This document shows positions 29,327 to 42,800 of a stretch of DNA of 64,000 nucleotides, piece after piece. The stretch is from Seriola aureovittata (lineage: Eukaryota; Chordata; Actinopteri; Carangiformes; Carangidae), in NCBI RefSeq assembly GCF_021018895.1, contig NC_079364.1, positions 11,115,885 through 11,179,884 of the forward strand, read 5' to 3'. The notes beneath the pieces are model-generated. The model was not told where the DNA came from and did no database searches. It worked only from the letters and a program-made list of their open reading frames with translations. Each line of letters starts with the position of its first letter. Positions within the stretch are counted from its first letter, which is position 1. A program made the position numbers and the translations under genes.

Positions 29327-30465
29327 CACTCACTTCATTAGGAACACCATACTGATAGTGGGGCCTCTCTTTGTTCCAAAAAACAGCTTTAATTCTTCAT
29401 GGCATTGGGTTTCATAAGATGTCGGAAATCTTCCTTTGATATTCTGGTCCATGTTGACATGATTGCATCACATAATTTCTGCAGATTTGTCAGATGCACA
29501 TTCATGCTGCGAGTCTCCCACTCTACCACATCCCAAAGGTGCTCCACTGGATTCAGATCTGGTGACTGGGGAGGCCACTGAAGTACACTGAACTTATTGT
29601 CATGTTTATGAAATCAGTTTGAGATGAATTTTGCTTTGTGACATGGTGCATTAGCCTGGTGGAAGTAGCCATTAGAAGATGGTAAATTGTGGACATAAAA
29701 GGCTGCACATGGGCAGCACCAATACTCAGATAGGCTGTGGCATTCAAATGATTATTGATTGGTATTAAGGGGCCCAAAGTCTGCCAAGAAAATATTCCCC
29801 ACACCATTACACCACCACCAACAGTATGGACTGTTGACACAAGACAGGTTGGGTCCATGGATTCATGCTGTTGATGCCAAATTCTGACTCCACCATCTGC
29901 TGCCTAAGCAGAAATTGAGATTCGTCAGAATAGGCTTAGTTTTTCAGTCGTCAACTGTCCAGTTTTGGTGAGTCTGTGTCTACTGCAGCCTCAGATTTCT
30001 GTTCTCTGGTGCTGACAGGAGTGGAACCTGATGTGGTCTTCTGCTGTTGTGGATTCTGAGATGCTTCTCTGTTCACTAGAGTGGTTATCTGAGTTACTGC
30101 AGCCTTTCTATCAGCTCCAACCAGTCCGGCCATTCTCCTCTGACCTCTCTCATTAACAAGGCGTTTCAGTAATAGTATCCAACAACAGTTTTTTACTGTT
30201 GTTGGATACTGTTATCTATGAAAATGCCAGGAGATCAGAGTTTCAGAAATACTCAAACCATCTGGCTCAAACAATCATGTCACGGTCAAAGTCACTGAGA
30301 TCACACTTTTCTTTTCCTCATTTTGATGTTCGTCAACATGAACTGAATTCCTGACCTGCATCTGCAGGATTTTATGCATTGGACTGCTGCTACATGATTG
30401 GCTGATAAGCTAATTGCATGAATCAGCAGGTGTGCAGGCGTTCCTAATTAAGTGCTTAGTGAGTG
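29327..30465 (-). mobile_element. Tc1/mariner element, full-length but inactive, copy 2
   Basis: This is the same family as 15867-16991, in the opposite orientation. The ends read CACTCACTTCATTAGGAACACC at the left and ...CCTAATTAAGTGCTTAGTGAGTG at the right, with intact TA target duplications at 29325-29326 and 30466-30467. The minus strand encodes AGLVGADRKAAVTQITTL, MDPTCLVSTVHTVGGGVMVWGIFSW and SPDLNPVEHLW, separated by stops and frameshifts. A 16-bp perfect palindrome (30174-30210) interrupts the 5' part. It lies in the intron downstream of the exon at 20534. Confidence 0.93.
30170..30214. repeat. Perfect hairpin palindrome inside Tc1 copy 2
   Basis: AGTATCCAACAACAGT (30174-30189) and its exact complement (30195-30210) are separated by TTTTT. 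The stem extends to 20 positions with one wobble. Confidence 0.9.
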
Positions 30466-31705
30466 TATAAAGTACCCATATTAATAGTTTTTGAAAAGAA
30501 TCGTGAGGTTTAAATTAATATCATGTTCCAGTTTTCTCCCCACATTTCACATTCATCCTTTATCTTTCTTTTTGAACATCTCATGTTACAGCACCTCTTT
30601 TTCATACTAGTTTGAAGTACATTAAAAACAAACTAAACAGCAAAATGAGATTGATAGACAACATGCACACAACATGCAAACAAAATCCCGCATTCAAATG
30701 TAATGAAACCGCCACTGTGGTAGCATCATAGCATGTAGCTTTTAAAACCAGTGTGTCAGTAATGAAAATGTACATCTGTAAGTGACCAGAGTTCAGTGGC
30801 AAGCAGCCCTTCACATCTGCATGGTGGCTGACAAAGGCGTACAACTTTATAGGCAGCAGAGGCATTGTTGAAGAGAAAACACCTACACACTCACATTCAC
30901 ATTTGCATGACAACCACAGTATAAACTTTTTATTGACAGTGTGTGTTGTCGCTGAATATTCCCTTATACCTGTTATCTTCTTTCTTTCCCATCCACCGGA
31001 GGCTGTTTTCTCTGCAAATCACTAGCCAGGTCCATCATTCTGCCTCAGGTGTCAGGGCCAGGTTTTCAGCTCTACCAACACAGGGCATGATTTACATGTC
31101 ATATCTGCAAAGCTTTTCCCTTTCTATAATATATTGACATCATGGTAGTTGCCTTCCTTTTACAAAGCATGACCTTGATATTTTGAGTCACAAGTATTCT
31201 ATACTCAATAAAGTAAATGCTGTGAAACACAATGTTGTCAGGTTTGAGCTTTCCATTCCAGCTTGTCAGTGTACCGTATGTTCCTGTATATGTTACTCCA
31301 CTACTGCAGCACCCTTTATGATTTTTTTTTTTTTTTAGTCAACTGCAAAATGCATAACTTAAATCGCACAAGATTGCAAACACCAGGGTGCACATTTGCA
31401 CAGCAGGTTGTCTACAATAACTTGCCAAGTTGCGCATTACTGAATTTGCTTGGAACTAGTTCCATCATATAAAGGACATATATAGGGCTGTAGCCCTTTA
31501 ATAAAGTGAATATACATATGATAAAGTAGGTGCTTGTTCAAGCCTTTTCATGTGATGTGGTTATAATGTGGTCAGCTATTGTGAGTTCCAAATCAGCAAT
31601 CAGTATGGAAAACCTAACCACTAAAAGAAACTCCACCTTAACTGATTTTTTTTCTTTACTTCTCCTCTGTCTTCTAACACCCCCTCATCCTTTTTCCTCC
31701 TGTGA

Positions 31706-32479
<774 letters not shown>

Positions 32480-32542
32480 ATAACCAGCAGCAGACGATCA
32501 GCCCACGCTCCTTCCGCCAGGTTCTCAGGCCTGTTAACCATG
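32480..32542 (+). CDS. diaph3: diaph3 exon 6 of window: C-terminal tail
   Basis: This 63-nt exon (phase 1 in and out) encodes DNQQQTISPRSFRQVLRPVNH. The pattern SPxSxRxVLxxxNH is found in the DIAPH3 tail after the DAD (there SLSPMSQRPVLKVCNH) and not in DIAPH1 or DIAPH2, which supports the paralogue call. The acceptor is CCCTACAG and the donor is CATG|GTAAAA. The exon cannot be the last one because it ends in a split codon with no stop. Its role is not well defined; tails of this kind are disordered. Confidence 0.88.
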
Positions 32543-35500
32543 GTAAAACAAATCGGAAAAAGCTCACAAAGCTAAAGCCTCAAGCATGCTCACCTCTGTC
32601 TTTTATTTGCTATTGGAAATCTGCCTTAAACATCTCTTGCATGCGATGCAAATTCCCACTGACAGTTCATATGTCCTGCTTTATTGTGTGTCCAGTGACC
32701 TTTTCAGCTGTTTTTTTTTGTGACCTTGTGTCTTGCCTGGCATTGTGCCTTCTGAAAGTGTGAAAGGGCATTGCTAAAACAGTTTGAGGCAGTGCCATGT
32801 GCTGCCTTTGAGAGAGGCAGAGTGGAGATTCTTTGAAAGCAGTGTGTGGGCAGCTCTGGCGGCTCAGTTTGATAAGGCTTCTAAATTGTTCAGTAACTGC
32901 AGCACTTTGAGTTCAACCCTATTGTATGCTTTTGAATGCAGTTGCGCTCTTTGACATTTTCTAAACCTTATGTGAAGGAGGCTAGTCAAGTGTCCTAAAA
33001 TATTGTGGACAGAATAAGTTTCTTTTTGTCTCGAATTTCCCACTGCGGACCCATGAACTGTATTCCTTTGAACAGCGTTGAGGCATGTGCACTCAGGTCA
33101 AATATACAGAATAAATGCATGGTACAAATGGACATAAGCCACTTGTAGCTTAGAGCATTTACTGTGTTCTATAGATAGCTAGATAGATATTTACTTTATT
33201 CATCCCCTAGGGGTAATTCATGAATGAATGTCACTAAGAAAAGAAACTCCAATTAATATTTTAATGTAAAAAGGGCAAGAGTAAATGTGTTTATCTGTAT
33301 GACTTCCTGGGAGTGAAGATTGGATGAGATACTAATGACACCAAATTAAATTGTCTTGTAATATTCATAGTTGTGAACAGATATTGTACTTTCAGGTCTC
33401 GCTAAAATAAACAATAGCTTTCTTCTCTTGTCAAAGGGTTTCTACAACCATCACTGAGGCACTTTAAAAAAAAGAAAAAAAAAAAAATTACGCTGTAACC
33501 GTATTACCTCTTATTACTTGTAATTGGAATCCCAGTGGGCTGGGTACAGGCACACATGAATAAAATTATTCACGCTCAATCCACCCACATCATTGATGGC
33601 AATGATAAAGGGCCTTGCTCTGTTGTTCTGGTACGACTTATCTGAAATTAGATTGGAAAGGGACGAGGGGGAGGTAGATATACAGGGTGGGAGGAAAGAG
33701 ACAGATAGAGGTGGCTGTAACGTAAGAAATGGAGAGAAATGGTGTGAGGATGAAAGATAGAGCCAGTTGGTAATGGTGAAACTAAGGAATAATGTGGTAG
33801 AAAAAAAAAATAGCTAGACTCAGATGCTTTTTGATTGTGTGTGTGAGTGTGAGAGACAGTCAGTAAGTATAAGAGAGAACAAGTCAGAAGTATGTCGTAT
33901 TAACAGGAGATTAGAGGAAAAATAATTTACTTTGCATAAAGAAGCTGGCGCTCAGTGTCCACGTTGTGAAAGGTAAGAAGGTCCTGTAAGGTTGCTGCCC
34001 TGGCTGCCCCCTGCTGGCAGCCTCAGATATGGCCTTGTTGACTAATAAAGCTCAAAGCTTTAGTCTGTCACTGCAGGCATCATACTCACTGCCAGCCTCC
34101 CAGAGCAAACACAGCTAATTACTTTTCTCTGCCCAGCCCCAGCACCAGCTCAGCCCTCTCAGTGCCCATTCATCTTAATTTCCCCCTCTCTGCCATCTGC
34201 CTCCTAAATAACACTCCTCCTCATTTCCCTACCATCCCATATCCCCGCTGTCTTCTTCTATACTCTCATGGTCTGACAATGGCCCTCCCTAAACATAATT
34301 GCTTTTTATTGGTATGGAGTCTCTCCACTTCTCCTGCCTTACCCCTTCTCTCCCATTTCCCTTCCCTCCTTCTATCATGAGGAGATCCAGGCCGTAATTG
34401 TCCTGGGTTTAGTCCGTGGAGTGAGCGAAACCCACGGGATGCTCTCGGTTTAGTTGTGAGGTGATGAAGTTTAGTCGGCAGCACAAGCACTTAAACAGCT
34501 GCTTTCACTTTCACACCACCCTACAACCTCTGTTTCTCACAGTTTTAAATACCCTTTAATAATTGATCTCAGGGGTGTTGATACACTTCAGTGGAGCAGG
34601 GAAGAGAATTAAAACAGAAACATCTGCACCAGAAGATACTGTAATTAGTGATGAAGGGGAGATATTTGAATGGTCGATCTGAACATGCATGATGCCATTA
34701 AGCTTTTGCACCAAGGGAGATTTAAGTGCCCCAGTCTGTTGTCTGCAGAAACAAATCAGATGGCCGATAGATGTGCTCCCCATCAAGAGACTTTGAGACT
34801 GTGGAGTAGTTCGATTATGGCTATAATGCTTCATAGTCATGATGAGTGTGATTGCCTCGCAATAGAAAAGAGGATTAAAAGATTCCTTGCAATCTATTCC
34901 ACTGTTTGCTGCTCACCAAGTGGGAGCATATTGTTTCTTCCATTCATCTCCTCACACCCTGCCTTCCTTCCTGCTCTCCTCCTTTTGTACTCTTTGGTTT
35001 GAGTTAAGGTCCTGGTCCTGAGTTCCCAGCATTTTTCTCAGCTTCCTCTGTCTCTCATCTCCTCTCCTCCCCTACCCTAAATTGGCTCAGCACACTTTAA
35101 CATGAGCCAGCAGCTTAGGTGTTTAGCTTGGTCTGCAGTCTCCCCTCAGCACACATATACACATACACATAAAAGTGCACAGACACACCCGTAGACTTCA
35201 GGGGATGAAGGTAAGCAGGCTTTGTGGGGGCTGTGGTCTGGGTTAGGATAAGGCTGCGGGGCTCTGGGGCTCCTCGACCGTCTAAATTGGATTGGACTCC
35301 ACAGAATGATGGATCGATGGTGGTTAGCCACACAGGTGTAAGAGACTTATTGAATCTGTAAAGCGGCCATAGCTTTTTTTTTTACTCTGTCCTTCTGAAA
35401 ACATCTCTCCAGGTACTGACCGGTCATTTCAGCCTTCTTTGCAAGCCCTCATCACAGCCTCGCTGACTTCCAAGCTTGCGTGCGGACGTACATGTAGAGG

Positions 35501-35550
35501 GCAATCACATAACTTCTTTTTTTTTTCTTTTAAATCGTTGTGTTTGACAG
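32543..35550 (+). other. diaph3 tail intron
   Basis: This 3.0-kb stretch has no recognisable coding exon. It contains a LINE 3' tail at 33171-33220. A block of high-complexity sequence at about 34540-34900 has open frames on both strands and several TAAT-type words, and could be a conserved non-coding element. The 3' end before 35551 has a good pyrimidine tract. Confidence 0.5.
33171..33220 (-). mobile_element. LINE 3' tail, extremely truncated
   Basis: ATAGATAGCTAGATAGATAT is followed by ACTTTATTCATCCCCTAGGG, the same terminal sequence and tetranucleotide tail as the LINE at 2244. Only ~50 bp of the 3' end was inserted. Confidence 0.7.
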
Positions 35551-35567
35551 AGAGCAAGAGCCTCCAA
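35551..35567 (+). CDS. diaph3: Candidate 17-nt diaph3 microexon
   Basis: AGAGCAAGAGCCTCCAA lies between a strong acceptor (a long T/C tract at about 35509-35533, then TTTGACAG) and a consensus donor (CAA|GTGAGT). With the G left over from the exon at 32542 it reads E-S-K-S-L-Q, giving NH-ESKSLQ. In mammalian DIAPH3 the tail continues NH-ENQKVQ, also six residues before the next block. The phase goes from 1 to 0. The evidence is splice-site quality, phase and loose similarity only; 17 nt is too short for homology proof. Confidence 0.42.
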
Positions 35568-37130
35568 GTGAGTACGACAGCAGAAGCCAAAGGTGCATTA
35601 AAAGTGTGTGCTTTAATGCTCTTGTCCTGGAATGATCCAATATGAAGAGAGCGTGGGGAGGGAGAGAATCTATGAAGAGATAAATGGTCTCTGTCTTTAG
35701 GAGCAATTACTTCAGATGTCTTTAGTGACACCCGGCCTAACAATTATCATGTGTGATATAGCTCTGAACTAGAGCTTGAAATTGATGTAAAGGTCACTTC
35801 ATGAAGTTGGTAAACCCCTTTACCAAATGGAAACAGGAGTTATTTTTCCTTCCTTAGACTTGAAATGGTTAAGGTTTACGGCCTAAAAGCAAGCCTCTGG
35901 TTATTGGAGATCTTGTGTGCCGTGCCTTTTGAGTCAACTTTATGACCCTTTTTTTTCTTTTTTCTTTTTTTTTTTTGCTGAATTTACGTTTCTGTATATA
36001 ATGTGGGATCCTTGGTTCATGCAAGCAGCTATTCAGTGCTGACTTTAAATGGCTTGGGTATAGGTGCAAAAGGTAGTAGGAGATGACTAATAGGCTTAAT
36101 TTGAGACTCAACCCACGGTGTCTTTCAGAGGTTTGTGCAGCAGAAAATCATTAAGATGAAACTGGGGAGGGTGTGAAGTTGAAATGAAAGTCAAAAAAAA
36201 GTAGGATAAAAAAAGGAAGTTTGTTTCCTCCCAACTTTGTGTGTTCTTTGTGATCACATGTGAGACATTTGTGAAAAACTAGCAGTTAGAATCATTCACT
36301 GCAGCTTCCTGAGGCTGGAATCTTCTGTTGGATGCTTGCCTTTTTGATTGGGCCTCTTATAGACTGATATGTGAATTCCACTGCAGGCTACTGTATCTTG
36401 CAGATTGCATGTGTGTTTTTTCTTTCCTTTTTCACATATCTGTCTCTTCATATCAGTGTCAATTATGGGAGAAAGCTTCCCATCCTTCCAGAGTTTTTTT
36501 TTTTTTTTTCTAACTTTTTGACTTTGTTTTGTCTCTTGTTTTATCTCCTCCCTGGCCTTAGTGCTTTTCCCCCAGACATGACATAAGCAGAAAAAGAAGC
36601 AGTTATTAAATCATTTGAGTGCGCTCAACACAAAAATAGGAGCACAGACGCTCTCTTCCCTAGATATATTTTAATTAATGCGACACGTCATTGTTTCAAA
36701 AGTAGCCGTAGAAGTTACTGATTTATCTGCATTTGGTCATAATATATCTTCCACACATCACATATGCCCTGTGCACTTTTCATTAAAATGACAGATTATT
36801 GCTTCTGTTCCTGAACACGGAGTTCACTCCCCCACTTTCACACATACACGCTTGTGCATACATTGTCAGCTTAAAGCCTGCGTTTTAATGATGTGCAGAC
36901 AGAAGGTTAAAGGCCACTTCTGGGTCGGGGCATTTGTCGTAGACAGGTGTACTGCTCCCTGTTTTCATGTCCACAATCATTTGACCACTTGGAGTCACAG
37001 TGTCTCTCTTATCACCACACTTGATTGGTGGTTTAGATGTTTTACTGTTCTTGTAGACAAAGGCAGTTCCAGATGGGGAAGTGCACCATGACCTGCCTTT
37101 GTCTGTCTGTCTGTCTGAAGTGCTGCACTT

Positions 37131-37242
<112 letters not shown>

Positions 37243-38700
37243 CGCATGTGTGCGTGGGCACACATGCATCGAACAGATGGAGCAAGAGGGCACCTTAACA
37301 AAGTGGCTAGTGTAATTAGGTCCAGCCTGTGCAGTGAGACTTGTGGAATAGTAATTGACGGTTGTAGAGAGCAATGAAGGAAGGGTTTTTTTTTCCAAAA
37401 CCTTTTATTCAGGTTTCACTGAGAACAATGCTCTCTTTTCCTGGAATTCCCTGCTGTAGCTACGCTTACACAGTTAGACTTAGTCACGCATGGAAGCTGC
37501 CTAGTAGAATACTGTCTGATCTATTGGCATTTTTGAGTAGCTGGTGATTTATGGTCCTAGATTTATTATACTTGTCTGGTGATTGAACCAAAGACTTCTA
37601 GACATAAGACCTCCTCTCTAATCTTTAGGCCAGAAGCAGCACCTAGTGTCTTAACTGGGATAACTGAATGGCATTTATTTGCAAAGATACCATATACCCT
37701 ATGTGCGATACAGACAGTAATAAACATGAAATATGTTTCTGTCTGAAAACTGTTGGTTATAGATTATGGTTGTCCATTTGGCATGCCACAGAATTTGATC
37801 ATGAAGCTGTTTACTTGTGTTGTTGCCTTAGAAGTGAGAACATGGATAATGAAAAATAGCTTTAAATGGCTCCCACTTGTGCTGTTATTGAAGTCCTGCC
37901 TCCTGAATATTCACAGGCCCTTTTCAATGAAACGCTGTGAATTTTGATGCAAACACATATCAACTAAAATGAATAGCGACTGTATAAGCTTAAACTAAGA
38001 GGGCAAGCTTGAAGCACCTCTAGCAAATATACCCTTATTCATAGAATTTTAAGCTCTGTAATCCATACCCAATCCAAAATGTAAGTAGATGAGAAAGTGA
38101 AATAGTGAGCCGTGTTTTGACTTGACTGGTTGGAGAGGTCAGTGTAATGGATAAGAGTAGAGTGGACACACATGTATGTACACACACACACACACACGGA
38201 CACGGACACCAAGCTTAACTGTTCCCACTCAGTCTCAAATAGAAAACAGATGATAACGAACCCCTCTGCACTCTGGTCCATGTCACTTCGCTGTACATCC
38301 CATATTTTTAGCGAAGTCCTAAGCCGATCAGTCTCCTCAGATAACCACGTTTAGCTGGATTATGAGGAAGCTGGACTGTAATAAAGGCTCTGGATCGTGA
38401 AATAGAAAGTGGTGTTCAGCATGTCGAGCCAAGGACCCTAATCAGCCCATTCACACTAGCTCAGGCCCCTAAAAGCAGGTGAAGCTGCTAACCTGGGATT
38501 GCTATTCAAACGGCTTCTGAGATCCTCCCCAGCTTTGCCTGCCTTGATACACAGAGGGAACAGAGGCAGAAAAGCTAATGGGCAAAAAGTTTGAAGATTT
38601 ATTCCGGATTTAGTTTAAATACACATCTGAATTTTTTATTGGTCTCAAAAGACTGTATTTCAGTTTTTAACCCTTTCAGATCTCTAATATGTTATTGTTT

Positions 38701-38731
<31 letters not shown>

Positions 38732-39798
38732 TGCTTGGTCCCTCCTGTTCTTCATCCCTTTCTCATGAACCTGTTATGTACATTGATTGAGACTAAGCTC
38801 TTACATAGTACTCTAATTAATAATGCAGTGCGAAATGAAGTCATTTTCACCCTAGCTTTGTGCTAATTAAATTTTACAGCAGCCTTATCGCCCAGCCACA
38901 CACATTCCTGGTCCTCCCACATTTACCAACGCCAGCAGCCATATCACATAGCCGTCAGGGAGAGAAAGAGCTAGGGAGATGATTATATGAACTTCTGTTG
39001 TTATGGGAGGGGATTGAGTGCTATCTCCCCTTTCTATCTATGCCCACTACAAAGGGCGGTGCTTGACTTATATCTCTGTGGTAATACCTTTGGTAAAGAA
39101 GTGCTAGAATTTCTCCCCACTCATCTCAAAGTATTTCTTCCATCTTGTCAAACATTTGTGCTATTCCTTTATTTGTTTATCTTTTCAGCAGGCTAGCTCT
39201 CTTTTTTTGTGCTTCAAGCTAACATTTGCAACTGGTCACACTGTGGGCCTTGGCAGAAAGAGCCACATCTCTGTTTGCGTGTGTTGCTATGGTTGCCAGT
39301 AAGCTGTCTTGACTCAGAGGTAAAGAAGAGAATTTAGGTAGGAATGATGAAAGGGGATAATGTACGATTTAAAATTCCTCTCACCTTCCTGCAGTAACCA
39401 ATCTATAAACAGTCCCATATCCAGGTATCAGTCTCTGGTACACCATACAGAAATACGAACAAACACCAAGGCTCCTGTTGTTGATGATTCCCAGGACCAC
39501 TTTAATCTGTGGTGATAAAATGATCTCATTCTTCCAAACTGTCTCATCTCTCTGTTGCTCTCTCTGGCTGTCATTTCTGCTGCCACTCTGCCTGCTATGT
39601 GTCTCCTCGCTGATCCAGAAGCTCTAAGTGCAGCGACAGGAGTTTCCACACCGACAGAGCTGGAAGGCCAGCCCTCAGGCAGCAGGATCTGTTTGATGCT
39701 GGATTTCACTTAGAGAGCGGGATTTGGGCTTTGCTGATCGGCTATTATACCACCCTTTTATGCCCATACACTCACTCATTCCCACATTTGACTGTCAG

Positions 39799-39845
39799 CA
39801 CACACACACACACGCACACACACGCACACACACACACACACACGC
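39799..39845. repeat. (CA)n microsatellite with CG steps
   Basis: CA units are interrupted by three CACG steps. Confidence 0.9.
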
Positions 39846-42800
39846 ACATACACATATCCTCTTGTAGATACTCAGCCTTGAGGCACAGGGCCATGTACTG
39901 TATGCGTCTCTGGCCTCTGGGCTAAAGAGCTTCATTTGTCTGGCACTAGCTTTGATTAGCATCCTCAGGGGTACAAATTAGCAAACAAGCTCAAGTGATC
40001 CTATGAAGGAGTACTCACTCTGGGACTTTCAGCAGATATATGAACACTTCACAAGCATGTGATTTTGCCTGCCATTCAGGAGATGACAGTTTTACCTTAA
40101 ATCAACTTTTGTTGAAGTTTATTTAGTGCAGATACTGTCCAAGTGAGCATGGGAAAACAATGGCATTGGAGTGTTACAAGGTTGGGTACAAACTATTTTT
40201 TTTTTTTTTTTTTGTCACTCAGTAATGCAAACACACATGCACATGCATTTACTCGTTATCTCTATCTCGTATTTGTTTTTTTATGCGCTTGTGAACACGT
40301 GTGTCAGATTACTCTAGCACATACATCTGAGTATGAATGAGTTCACTCACTGGTTCAGCAAGGGCATTAATGTGTGGAGATGTAGCTTGTGCATGTGCTT
40401 TGTCCGCGACTCTTTTTCATTCAGGTGAAAATTCCTAGAGCTGCTGCCTGCTCTATAATAACCATACTTGACATTTCCCTCTCCTCCAGCCTGCGGAGAC
40501 TAGCAGATGCTTTCCATTCCAGTTGAACCCATTAAGGCCTTCTCTTCTCTACTGCATCCACTGGCCTGTCCTTTGGCAGGGCCCTTCTGAATGTCAAAAC
40601 TCACTGTTTAGCATCACAATAAAGCAGATATGAGGCAGAGGAGTAAAGGAAAGGAAATAGCTGCTGGCTGGCAAAGGGCATGAACAAAGAGATTATTTAA
40701 AATAGCCTGCCACTGGTCACTCAGTACCTGTATAGCCAGGCCATTCGTTCTCTGTTTATGAAACGTCTAGTTACTGTACTGTGGTTCTGCATCAAAGGTA
40801 CCCTATGTAAGAATGTGAAGCAATTTACATGTATTAATTGCTTTTTTTTTTATATTCCCAATGTGTAAACAGATTGTAATGTAACTTAAAAATGAGACCT
40901 TCCCCCAATTTCTCAGTTGACTATAACAGACTGTGGACTGATTTCTATGTAAAAGACTCTTTCCAAGAAAATCCAAATGATGTGATGTTTTGCTCGCTTT
41001 CAAGTACCTTGCCTCAGTGCTTGTCACGCCTACAACAGTGTGCAACATTAACCAACTCTTAGCTTATAGATTGAGTCCGCTAACATTAACAAATGACTAG
41101 GTTCCAGCACGACACAGACTCCAGCATAGACTTCACATAATTGTATGGCTGTCGGTGTTATATTGAGTTATAACCAACATGTCTGATGTATATAGTGGTC
41201 TGTGTAATTATAGTGTGGTGTTGTGGCAGTTTGATAAAGATTAAAACAGCGAACGGCAATGCGTAATGGCACACCGCTTTGGCACGGCACTCTTTAACAG
41301 CCGCACAATGCCGAAAGTAGTACAATTATGTCAGGATGTGCCCTTTAAAATAAGAGTGAAATACCATAGACCAACAAAAACCTGGTTGGAAATCAATTGC
41401 GGCTCAGATGGGCGCGGTGCGCTTCAGAGCATGCCGTGGGCATCAAAGCTGCCATGCCGCCACCAGTAGATGTTCCTTCCATGCACTCGCCATTACATTG
41501 CTACCAGTCTCAATTAATCACATTCAAAATCCACATGGTGTGGCAGCAATGGAAAGGTAGAGTGCTCTTTCCCAGTCTAGCCAATACACCATTGTCTTGG
41601 CCAGGGCTTAGAATTCTTGTGCCTACTTATGGAGTGCGAGCATGAGCAACAGGATGCTGACGTAACTTCACTTAATGGCAACCCATATCATTAATAACAA
41701 GGGATTTTTTGAATGTTAATTATAGAACGTTCAATATTCAGAGTGTTGACTTTACTTCATCAAGTGACAGAACTTATTTGAAATAGCATAGATTACTATG
41801 CAGGCAAATATTTAATTTTGCAGAGCAGCTGACATTTACGTTGAACTATAAAGAGATCAATGCCAAAATATGTTATTCTTTTTGTTGTTTTGTTTATATT
41901 TGATCTTCTCCTGTATCATACTGCAGACTTGCTTGTTCAGTGGCTTAACCTGAGGTTCTAAAGTTGTTTTTTCTGCAATGCTGTATTACTGTTCTAACAA
42001 GATAGCAGGCCAATTATGACATATTGCTTGCTAGAACCAGACTCTCTTTTTAGCACTGCCACAGCTGTTTTCATAGCCGTTCCACCTGCTGTTGGAAAAA
42101 AGAGTTACCTGCCCCTCTTCTTTAAATTATATAAAAATTATATAAAAATATCGTCTTTTTTTTACATTTAATTTACATCCAGTGTTACTAATGAAGTCGA
42201 AATTATAGGGGTCAGTGAGGCATATTTTGTAAAAAATAAATAAATAATAGTAATTACCCTTAATTAATAAATCCAATTAGAGCCCAGTGGGAATTGGGGT
42301 CAGAATGTCTAGCAAATTCAACTGAAAAAATTGAATGACAGATTATAATGAATAATTTAGGGATTTATACAATAATCTTTGGAAAACTAAATGATAGAAT
42401 AATTGATTACTTTAAATCTTAATGTTTTTTGATAAATGGAAAACTAATGAAATAATCTTGACCAGTGGACTTGATTGTTTTGGTTTTCAGGCTGTAGTGT
42501 CTGTGGTTAGTCTTGATTTGTGTACAAACCTGATTATTTTTCTAAACGGGGAGGTAATTAGCCTGGCTAGTTTGAATGGTAATTACAATGTCAGACAAAG
42601 AGAAAAGAGGCTGTCTGAATGTATTTCACAGATAGTTCTCTGTTTGTCCACACAGGCTGTCACACACAGATACTAACACTTGCGCACACACAGATTCTAT
42701 TCAGCATGCAGGGACATCTCTATCCAGGCATAATTATTTATAAAAATGGTTTTGATATAACATTTGCAAGCTAAAATAATTGTCTCTTCAGTATAAAATT

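Noticed and set aside
35413..35485. Alternative next diaph3 exon after TCTCTCCAG reading GTDRSFQPSLQALITASLTS
   Set aside because: The acceptor and phase are acceptable, but there is no resemblance to the DIAPH3 tail and no clear donor.
36137..36174. Possible terminal exon after TCTTTCAG reading RFVQQKIIKMKLGRV then stop
   Set aside because: The phase would suit the candidate microexon, but the pyrimidine tract is weak, there is no family similarity and no clear poly-A signal follows.
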